Assembly (NCBI GenBank): GCA_030686115.1
Contig: CP131612.1
Location: forward strand, 248,001-312,000
Reading direction: 5' to 3'
Origin: Psychrobacter cibarius
GTDB lineage: Bacteria; Pseudomonadota; Gammaproteobacteria; Pseudomonadales; Moraxellaceae
Length of the DNA: 64,000 nt
The position numbers and the translations under genes were made by a program. Below, in pieces: positions 57,587 to 64,000 of the stretch; within the stretch, counting starts at the first letter, position 1, and each line of letters opens with the position of its first letter. The notes beneath the pieces were generated by a model. It saw nothing but the letters and a program-made list of their open reading frames with translations. It did no database searches and had not been told where the DNA came from.

Positions 57587-58333
57587 CTACCCACAAATCT
57601 CTAAATACTGACGCACGACATTATCCATGCCTTGCTCCAACGATTCAATCGTAAATGCATGACCAATCGACACTTCAGCGATATCACTAAGTGCGAGCAG
57701 ATCGGCCAAATTATCCAAATTCAAATCATGACCCGCATTGACGCGGATACCGTTTTGATTGGCTAGGGTGATACAGTCGCTAAAGCGTTGCTTAACCTCA
57801 TCGAACTCAATATTGTCATCGCTCTTAACATTACTGTAAGCGCGCGCCCATTCTTCGGTATACATCTCGATCGTCTGTACATCACTCTCGATGACTGCTT
57901 TGATTTGCTCGATATCAGGGTCGATGAATACCGCACAGCGCGTACCGAACGCTTCCAGCTCTTTGCTTAACGTTGATAAAAACTCATGATGAGTGATGAT
58001 ATCAAAGCCGTGATCGGAGGTCAGTTGATCGTCACTGTCTGGCACGAGCGTGCATTGATGCGGTTTTACTTCACGGATAATCTTTAAGAACTGCTCGTTT
58101 GGATTGCCTTCGATATTGAACTCAATCTCTGGGTAGTCCTTTAAGAATGCACTGATATCATAGACATCTTGGTATCTGATATGACGCTCATCGGGTCTCG
58201 GGTGTACAGTAAAGCCTTTAACCCCTAGGTCAATCAGCTTCTTCACAAAGTACAACAGGTTAGGGTAGTCAGTACCGCGCGAGTTACGGATTAAAGCCAA
58301 TTTATTCAAATTTACGCTAAACAATGTGCTCAT
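57587..58333 (-). CDS. pdxJ: Pyridoxine 5'-phosphate synthase
   Basis: PdxJ condenses 1-amino-acetone-3-phosphate with DXP to form pyridoxine 5'-phosphate, the last ring-closing step of vitamin B6 synthesis. The 248 residues form a TIM barrel: VNLNKLALIRNSRG at the start, TVHPRPDERHI with catalytic His44, EFNIEGNP with Glu75, CTLVPDSDDQLTSDHGFD, and VNAGHDLNLDNL with the second His. AAAGGAA precedes the ATG. The DERHIRYQDV region and PD.. triplet are standard. Its usual neighbours (recO, acpS) are absent. Confidence 0.94.
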   Translation of the reverse strand: MSTLFSVNLNKLALIRNSRGTDYPNLLYFVKKLIDLGVKGFTVHPRPDERHIRYQDVYDISAFLKDYPEIEFNIEGNPNEQFLKIIREVKPHQCTLVPDSDDQLTSDHGFDIITHHEFLSTLSKELEAFGTRCAVFIDPDIEQIKAVIESDVQTIEMYTEEWARAYSNVKSDDNIEFDEVKQRFSDCITLANQNGIRVNAGHDLNLDNLADLLALSDIAEVSIGHAFTIESLEQGMDNVVRQYLEICG

Positions 58334-58383
58334 AGTATTTCCTTTTTCATTGTTGTTATGGATAGATTTTTGGTGGTTAATGG

Positions 58384-59259
58384 CTAATAAAAATCGTCGC
58401 TATCAGCATACTTCTTATTCAATGCCTTTAAAATAGCATAAGTCTCTAAGTCTACCGTTCCTGTTGGGTTACGGGGTCTAAAGTGCAGCTGAAACGCATA
58501 GATGACATCGCGACTGGCTTTGTCCCACTCGTCGCTACTGTTAATCTGATAGCCATAGTCACGAAACTGCTGCTTCAGCTCAGGTATCGTGGCTGCCGCA
58601 AACGCTTCTATGTCCGTAAACGCAAATTTATCAGCGTTATCATACCAAGCACCGATGCCATATTGCTTATACAGTTGCTCCCAAGGGAACTTGGCACCGG
58701 GGTCTATTTTGCGCGAGGGTGCCATATCAGAATGACCGATGATATTCTTTGGTGAAATGTCATATCTCGCCGTGATATCTTGCACCAACTCCGCGACCTT
58801 TTTAATCTGCAACTCATTAAATGGCACATAATGCTCATAAGGATAATACGCCAACTGACCGTCTTTTAGGGCATTTTGATATTCAGGCGCAATCCCTGCA
58901 TTGACAATTTCGATGCCGATAGAGGTATCGTTCAATATCGTCCGTCCTGCAAAGCCGCCATCACCCGCATGCCAAGCGCGCTCGTTTTCTGGTACGAGGT
59001 TATAAATTTTATCATCGTCATTATCTAACACTAAATAGTGCGCGCTGACCTTGCCTGTGGTCAGTGTTTTGATGGATCGGTCATTATCTGACACCGTGTA
59101 GTGCAGCAGGATGGTTTTAATGCGCTCGCTTTTGCCAGTGGCTTGGTAGGTTTTACTGTCCACGATGTAGCTTTTGGTGGTCGCGACTGGAGAGGTCGTG
59201 GTCACGCAGCCAATTAAAGGCAGTGTTAGGCCAAACGCTAAGAATATGTTTTTTACCAT
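58384..59259 (-). CDS. N-acetylmuramoyl-L-alanine amidase, AmiD-like lipoprotein
   Basis: A 291-residue zinc amidase_2 enzyme. It starts with a lipoprotein signal MVKNIFLAFGLTLPLIGC. The catalytic domain shows ILLHYTVSDNDRSIKTL (zinc His), WHAGDGGFAGRTILNDTSIGIEIVN and IIGHSDMAPSRKIDPGAKFPWEQLY. A C-terminal peptidoglycan-binding-like helical domain (about 215-291, ending ILKALNKKYADSDDF) follows. E. coli AmiD is an outer-membrane lipoprotein that cleaves anhydro- and intact muropeptides. The frame is open to 59322; ATG 59259 gives the signal peptide. Confidence 0.91.
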   Translation of the reverse strand: MVKNIFLAFGLTLPLIGCVTTTSPVATTKSYIVDSKTYQATGKSERIKTILLHYTVSDNDRSIKTLTTGKVSAHYLVLDNDDDKIYNLVPENERAWHAGDGGFAGRTILNDTSIGIEIVNAGIAPEYQNALKDGQLAYYPYEHYVPFNELQIKKVAELVQDITARYDISPKNIIGHSDMAPSRKIDPGAKFPWEQLYKQYGIGAWYDNADKFAFTDIEAFAAATIPELKQQFRDYGYQINSSDEWDKASRDVIYAFQLHFRPRNPTGTVDLETYAILKALNKKYADSDDFY

Positions 59260-59461
59260 GAAATGCTCTGTGTAAATAAAGGTGAGCTTTGATATAGTCG
59301 TTTCAATATGATTTGGATACAAGGAAGGCGAGCGAAAGTACTACAAATAGTAGACTAAGCGAGCCTGACACCGTATCTGATTTATATAGGATTGACTATA
59401 CTTGCCTTTATTTTTTTATTGATAGTAGATAGATGAGGTCGAGATATCTTTGAAAGCTTTT

Positions 59462-60256
59462 TTAATTCTTGCGAATCTTCTTAGCCAACACCTTTTTCCA
59501 ACTATCTTCTAAACACTCAATCGCGAGCCATGGCTCAATCACCTCGGCATTAAACTTCTCTTTTGAATTAGACAATTGCCACAGCTTCTCTAGCGTGGCG
59601 AATGGATAAGGGCGTTCTCTCAAGTAAACTGGCAAATCCGCATTAATTATGCCATCACGTACCACTTGGAAATACCAACCAGCGATGCCTTGCTTGCTGA
59701 CCCATGCTGCGATATTGGGTACTTTGGTAAACTGTCCGATCTGATCATTGATCTTATAGCAGGGGCGGCGTGGTTGGACGATGCATAATTGCACGCTGGC
59801 ACTGTCATGACTATCTACTCGTTCATTTTCAAAATTCCCACCATACTGAAAAACGTCACCAATACAAACGGTAGATTCGGTCATTTCAGGTAGACCATTC
59901 ACGGCTTCAGTCGTCAGGTTTTCGCCTAGCGTACCGACGCGTACCTTTAGACTGAACTCTGTATTGATTCTCTCATAAGTCGCAGGCGCCAGTTGATGCA
60001 CGGCTTTTAGAGGGCCGCCATGATGCTTGCGATCGGCTTGTTCGTCAGTGGTTAATCCCATAAAATTGACCGCAACAGGTGCGTTAATTGGCGCTTTATC
60101 AATAGCGCTCATTTCTTCACGGGTGAATGGCATGGCTTTGCCAGCGCGGACGCAAATTAGATTGGCGATATGTAGCGGCAGGGTTTGGTTAAAGTCAGTA
60201 GTATTTTTTTGGGTAGAAGATATTAGCGTTGCTACATTTACAGGTTCTAAGCTCAT
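59462..60256 (-). CDS. MOSC domain-containing protein (YiiM-like)
   Basis: A 264-residue protein with the MOSC fold: VNFMGLTTDEQADRKHHGGPLKAVHQ near the start, TLGENLTTEAVNGLPEMTESTVCIGD and QLCIVQPRRPCYKINDQIG, with the conserved Cys that ligates molybdenum in this family. The C-terminal part (about 175-264) matches the YiiM helical tail. YiiM proteins reduce N-hydroxylated compounds such as 6-hydroxylaminopurine. An N-terminal extension of about 30 residues precedes the domain. AGGAAAA precedes the ATG. Confidence 0.88.
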   Translation of the reverse strand: MSLEPVNVATLISSTQKNTTDFNQTLPLHIANLICVRAGKAMPFTREEMSAIDKAPINAPVAVNFMGLTTDEQADRKHHGGPLKAVHQLAPATYERINTEFSLKVRVGTLGENLTTEAVNGLPEMTESTVCIGDVFQYGGNFENERVDSHDSASVQLCIVQPRRPCYKINDQIGQFTKVPNIAAWVSKQGIAGWYFQVVRDGIINADLPVYLRERPYPFATLEKLWQLSNSKEKFNAEVIEPWLAIECLEDSWKKVLAKKIRKN

Positions 60257-60417
60257 AGGTTTTCCTAATCTATAGGGATTTATTAGGGGAGAGGCTACTT
60301 TAATACCGGTATTAATAATGCGTATTATCTTAGCTTAATCATTCATCTAATGCTAAGCATTCAGCCGCTTAAAATTTAGCAGTAGGTGAAAGGGTATTAG
60401 AACGGTAAATTTTAGAC

Positions 60418-60451
60418 AAAAAAAGACCAGAATAAATATCTGGTCTTTTTG
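60418..60451 (-). terminator. Terminator of the nadD-rsfS unit
   Basis: AAAAAGACCAG pairs with CTGGTCTTTTT across a 9-nt loop, lying just past the rsfS stop on the minus strand. Confidence 0.85.
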
Positions 60452-60481
60452 GTTTTCACAGCGTTATAAAAATAAATAAAA

Positions 60482-60895
60482 TTATTTATTTTTATTGCGG
60501 CGACCAGCGGTTTTCTTTTCACGCGGTACAGCGACCAGCTCAGCCAATTGCTCAGGTGATGACCATAGACCTTCTAAGTCATAGAACTCACGGGCTTGCG
60601 GCGTCATCACATGCACGACGACAGCACCCAGATCAATCAATGTCCAGTCAGAGTCGATACCGCCTTCGCGACCAAGTGGCATAAAGCCCGCTTGCTTCGC
60701 TTCAGCGCCGACATTGTCAGCCATCGCGCGTACATGGCGCTTAGAAGTACCGTCAGCGATAACGATGCGTTCGGTTACGTCAGTCAAATCTTCTACATTC
60801 ATTACGGTGATGTTCTTCGCTTTCATATCGTTTAGAGCGGTCTCAACAACGGCTAAGCATTCTTTTAAGCGTTCTTCAGTCATGGTGTTGGTCAT
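60482..60895 (-). CDS. rsfS: Ribosomal silencing factor RsfS (Iojap)
   Basis: RsfS binds L14 and blocks subunit joining when nutrients are scarce. The 137 residues hold the signature region VTERIVIADGTSKRHVRAMADNVGAEAKQAG, then GREGGIDSDWTLIDLGAVVVHVMTPQAREFYDLEGLW. A basic tail (KKTAGRRNKNK) ends the protein. It follows nadD on the same strand (140 bp apart), the usual nadD-rsfS arrangement. No strong Shine-Dalgarno is visible at the ATG. A second in-frame ATG (Met5) is possible. Confidence 0.95.
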   Translation of the reverse strand: MTNTMTEERLKECLAVVETALNDMKAKNITVMNVEDLTDVTERIVIADGTSKRHVRAMADNVGAEAKQAGFMPLGREGGIDSDWTLIDLGAVVVHVMTPQAREFYDLEGLWSSPEQLAELVAVPREKKTAGRRNKNK

Positions 60896-61036
60896 AAATT
60901 TTGATCTCTTGAATCGTCAATATTAAAAATAAAAAGGTAAATCGTCAATTTGCATGCGTTGGCATTGTCGAATGGACTAGATGTCGCCAGTCAGCTGTAG
61001 AGACTGGATGGGCAAAATGACAAAGATAAGGCGATT

Positions 61037-61945
61037 TTAACGGAATTGAGCAGCAGAATATAGCTGATGGGCGATAATATATTGATAAACAGCAGGATTT
61101 AGCCATTTAGCTAATGGATTGGGTGCAGTATTGTCTATGATATCATTTATTGGTGCGATAGATGTCATTTGCCTTGCCGCTGCGGATATTATATTCGATC
61201 GATTTTCCGTCGGCTGTAACTGTTGGCGTATCTGTGTACTGGATATCGTGGCGATAGGACGCGAGTCTATATAAATGTGGCCTTGATGGGTGTTTTTCAA
61301 GAGACGGCTATTGGTCAGTGCTTGAGAGGTGGGCTGTAATAAGTCAATAGGCGCATCGATGCGTAAAGATTGCAGCTGCGCAGGTAATTGGGCGTGCAAG
61401 TTCATCGTATCCTGCGCGACTAACATTTTATTCGCGGAATGAGTCGTGGTTGCCAACAGGCGATTATTATTAATATCAGACAGGTCATCACGATTAAACA
61501 CCCAAAGATTGACATAATCCGTAAGCTCTAAACCGTTTTTCCATTTGCTCAAACTCAGCGCGCTATCCATACCGATGATGAATATTAGACTGTCATGCGG
61601 ATAACGCTGGCGCAACGTGCGTACACTATCGATGGTATAAACAGGCGGTGTTTGCCACAGCTCAAGCTCATTAATTTGTAGCGGTGTATGGAGTGTCGCA
61701 AGCTTTAACATCGCCAGACGATGTTTAGGATCTGTACTTTTTTCTTTAAAGGGTGAGCGCGCATTGGGTAATAGTGACACGTGCAGAGCGCGCTGTTGCT
61801 GCTTGGCTATCGGTAGCAAACGCTGATAAACAGTCATCGCCATTTGCAGATGACCCTCATGTACGGGATCAAATGAGCCGCCAAGATAAGCACGAATGGC
61901 TGGCGCAGGTGTATTTTTTTGAGGATTTTTGCTGGTATTTGGCAT
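61037..61945 (-). CDS. nadD: Nicotinate-nucleotide adenylyltransferase
   Basis: NadD adenylates nicotinate mononucleotide to deamido-NAD. The nucleotidyltransferase motif YLGGSFDPVHEGHLQMAM is near residue 20. NARSPFKEKSTDPKHRLAMLKLA, FIIGMDSALSLSKWK and the C-terminal ISSTQIRQQL complete the family pattern. At 302 residues it is much longer than the usual 210-220. The extra sequence is mainly a polar N-terminus and an insertion (about 170-230, after LWVFNRDDLSDINN), plus a C-terminal extension near IISAAARQMTSIAP. No Shine-Dalgarno is seen. Confidence 0.9.
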   Translation of the reverse strand: MPNTSKNPQKNTPAPAIRAYLGGSFDPVHEGHLQMAMTVYQRLLPIAKQQQRALHVSLLPNARSPFKEKSTDPKHRLAMLKLATLHTPLQINELELWQTPPVYTIDSVRTLRQRYPHDSLIFIIGMDSALSLSKWKNGLELTDYVNLWVFNRDDLSDINNNRLLATTTHSANKMLVAQDTMNLHAQLPAQLQSLRIDAPIDLLQPTSQALTNSRLLKNTHQGHIYIDSRPIATISSTQIRQQLQPTENRSNIISAAARQMTSIAPINDIIDNTAPNPLAKWLNPAVYQYIIAHQLYSAAQFR

Positions 61946-62159
61946 AAATAAATGCGTAAAAATAGATAAGAGGCACGTTGTCGTTGATGCATTTTACCCT
62001 TTTATCAGCTGACCTTTTTAGGTTAAATGCTTCGATGGTAGCGCTATTGTAGAGGGCAAGCGGGCATCTGTCATTAAAAGCGCTGAAATACTAGGTAAAA
62101 TGAGCGCTTAGCTATCCGTGATGAAAATTTTTTAAAAAGTCAGTCATAAACATAGCCAA

Positions 62160-62192
62160 TAAAAAACCGACCATCATTTTGATAGTCGGTTA
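62160..62192 (-). terminator. Terminator of pta
   Basis: AACCGAC.ATCA pairs with TGAT.GTCGGTT (one C/A mismatch) and is followed on the minus strand by T residues. It lies just past the pta stop. Confidence 0.8.
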
Positions 62193-62226
62193 CCTATAGC
62201 GCAATTAGTCATACATTTTAATGCAA

Positions 62227-64000
62227 TTAAATCGCGTCGCTATGAGCTTGAATAGCAGTAAGGGCGATGGTGTAGATAATATCATCGACCAAGGCTCCGC
62301 GAGACAAGTCGTTTACTGGCTTATTCAAACCTTGCAGCATTGGGCCAACACTCACTACATTGGCGCTACGTTGTACGGCTTTATAAGTGGTATTGCCCGT
62401 ATTGAGGTCTGGGAAAATAAAGACGTTGGCTTGCCCAGCAACCGGTGAATCAGGCGCTTTTTGCTTGCCGACGCTCATGACAGAAGCTGCATCATACTGT
62501 AGCGGTCCATCGACTTTTAGATGTGGCGCACGCTCGCGGACGATTTGGGTCGCACGGGTGACTTTTTCGACATCTGCGCCAGTTCCTGATGAGCCTGTAG
62601 AATAGCTAATCATCGCAACTTTTGGATCAATACCGAAGGCGGCAGCAGACTGTGCTGATTGAATGGCAATCTCAGCCAGTTCTTCGGCATTTGGATCAGG
62701 ATTAATGGCACAGTCACCGTAGACAACCACTTGCTCAGGCAGCAGCATAAAAAATACTGATGATACAAGCGAGTATTGCGGTGCGGTCTTAATCAACTGA
62801 AACGCTGGACGAACGGTATTAGCGGTGGTATGAATTGCGCCAGAAACGAGGCCGTCGACTTCGTCCATCTGTAGCATGGTCGTGCCTAGATATACGGTGT
62901 CTTTTAAGTATTCAGCCGCGACTTCTGCGCTGGTTTTACCTTTACGGCGTTCGACCACTGCAGCGATATACTTATCCATATCAAGCGTATCTGGATCAAT
63001 TATTTCAAGACCTTCAGGTAAAACTAAGTCGAGATTTTTAGCCACTTGCTCGACATCGCTACGCTTAGCGAGTAGTACACAGTTGGCGATGCCGCGGCTT
63101 TGACAGATACAAGCGGCTTCAACCGTACGCGGCTCAGAACCCTCTGGTAGCACGATGCGTTTTTTGGCGTCTTGTGCTTTTTTAACCACTTGATGACGGA
63201 ATGCAGATGGTGAGAGGCGCGGCTCATGATTTTGACTAAAATAGTCTTTAATCCAGCTAAGATCTAAATGGGCGGCGACATAACGAGCCACTTCTTCAGC
63301 ACGTTCGGTATCATCACTTGGAATCTCTGCGCTCATGTGCATGAGGCTTTGTACGGTCTCATAGCTGTCGCTTTCGACACTCATGACAGGGATGCCTGTT
63401 TTGAGGGCAGATTGCCATAGCTCAGCGACGGTTGCACTCGGCTCGACGCCGCCGGTTAATACTAATCCTGCCAGCGGGATACCATTGATACAAGCCAAAC
63501 CTGCTGCTAATAGTAAATCATCTCGATCGCCCGGTACGACGATAAGGGTGCCACGTTTAAACACCTCATCGACGCGTGCGACCGAGCGTGCGGTTAGGCT
63601 AATGCGGTTAATACGGCGTGACTTAGCTTCACCGACATTGAGCCATTTGGCATCAAGCTCAGTGGCGATATCCCACGTACGAGGCACGGACAGTGAATCA
63701 CTGAATGGCACTACCCCGATTAAACGGAACGCATCAGTATTAAAATGCGGTGATAGGCGCTGGACTTCTTGCATAAAGCCTTCATCTAAACTCACAACTG
63801 CTTCGCCAGGGGCAACGATTTGATTTTCTACGGTACTTTGCGCATTTGGCAAGTCATGTACACGCATCAAAATCGCGCCGAGCGTGCGCTCATGGGCGAT
63901 GCCGCCAAACTCACGAGCGTGAACGTCAAGTTTATCAGCCAGGTAGGCCGGTTTACTGGTATCAGCAGTGCTAACAAAGATGATTCTAGCATCTAACGCA
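62227..64000 (-). CDS. pta: Phosphate acetyltransferase, 5' end outside window
   Basis: Pta interconverts acetyl-CoA and acetyl phosphate. The minus frame is open from the stop at 62227 to the window edge; the visible part is about 590 residues of an expected ~700. The edge reads ARIIFVSTADTSKPAYLADKLD, the N-terminal P-loop-like region. A DRTGG domain (about 120-200 of this fragment: VPGDRDDLLLAAGL, LVLTGGVEPS) follows. The catalytic PTA_PTB domain has VLPEGSEPRTVEAA, DGLVSGAIHTTANTVRPAFQLI, MISYSTGSSGTGADVEKV and VFIFPDLNTGNTTYKAVQR. ackA is expected just outside the window. Confidence 0.95.
   Translation of the reverse strand, partial: ALDARIIFVSTADTSKPAYLADKLDVHAREFGGIAHERTLGAILMRVHDLPNAQSTVENQIVAPGEAVVSLDEGFMQEVQRLSPHFNTDAFRLIGVVPFSDSLSVPRTWDIATELDAKWLNVGEAKSRRINRISLTARSVARVDEVFKRGTLIVVPGDRDDLLLAAGLACINGIPLAGLVLTGGVEPSATVAELWQSALKTGIPVMSVESDSYETVQSLMHMSAEIPSDDTERAEEVARYVAAHLDLSWIKDYFSQNHEPRLSPSAFRHQVVKKAQDAKKRIVLPEGSEPRTVEAACICQSRGIANCVLLAKRSDVEQVAKNLDLVLPEGLEIIDPDTLDMDKYIAAVVERRKGKTSAEVAAEYLKDTVYLGTTMLQMDEVDGLVSGAIHTTANTVRPAFQLIKTAPQYSLVSSVFFMLLPEQVVVYGDCAINPDPNAEELAEIAIQSAQSAAAFGIDPKVAMISYSTGSSGTGADVEKVTRATQIVRERAPHLKVDGPLQYDAASVMSVGKQKAPDSPVAGQANVFIFPDLNTGNTTYKAVQRSANVVSVGPMLQGLNKPVNDLSRGALVDDIIYTIALTAIQAHSDAI

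Overview
The window looks like a chromosomal segment of a Moraxellaceae gammaproteobacterium, most likely Psychrobacter. This rests on the moderate-to-low GC, the protein sequences, and the gene order hemA / TPR protein / lolB / ispE / tRNA-Gln / prs / rplY / pth, an arrangement known from Pseudomonas and relatives. Most of the window is housekeeping sequence. Three AT-rich accessory stretches and several small repeat elements interrupt it.

Layout. 1-6.9 kb: a GNAT acetyltransferase fragment, proC-yggT, thiD, tRNA-Ser(GCU), tRNA-Arg(ACG), an RDD membrane protein, a Ca2+/cation antiporter, panD and pth. 7.0-15.6 kb: the rplY-prs-(tRNA-Gln x2)-ispE-lolB-TPR block, with hemA divergent. rplY has a long leader containing an intrinsic-terminator hairpin (possible attenuator). 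16.2-22.9 kb: a class V aminotransferase, a split YeeE/YedE sulfur transporter, and an acyl-CoA ligase divergent from a 2,4-dienoyl-CoA reductase. 23.0-27.5 kb: an orphan PAAR effector island, all on the minus strand. It holds one intact PAAR-HExxH effector and one 5'-broken PAAR cassette with a nuclease-like C-terminus, plus candidate immunity genes. 27.7-28.8 kb: lipoate-protein ligase. 29.0-30.6 kb: an AT-rich plus-strand trio ending in a YfbU-family gene.

30.8-43.7 kb: GMC oxidoreductase, trpB without trpA, an EamA transporter, an old yellow enzyme, pirin, an HI0933-type flavoprotein, acs, a renalase-like flavoprotein and MgtC. 43.8-47.8 kb: two tandem paralogous small proteins, a possible GGA-rich RNA, pgsA, a MITE, a lipoprotein and a PPOX-fold stress protein. 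48.2-52.3 kb: purL. 52.5-54.7 kb: dispersed GC-rich repeats, then an AT-rich two-gene operon joining a nucleoside-deoxyribosyltransferase/TIR-like protein to an Mrr-like PD-(D/E)xK nuclease. This is the best candidate for an undescribed defence system. 55.0-64.0 kb: the tdh-kbl threonine pathway, pdxJ, an AmiD-like amidase, a MOSC protein, nadD-rsfS and a 5'-truncated pta.

How the genes fit together. Several PLP-linked genes sit here: pdxJ makes the cofactor, and kbl, trpB and the class V aminotransferase use it. Acetyl-CoA metabolism is represented by acs, pta, kbl and the fatty-acid genes. The accessory stretches suggest interbacterial competition (PAAR toxins) and possibly phage defence. 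No T6SS core or vgrG gene is visible. All functional calls come from reading motifs by eye; no database search was run.
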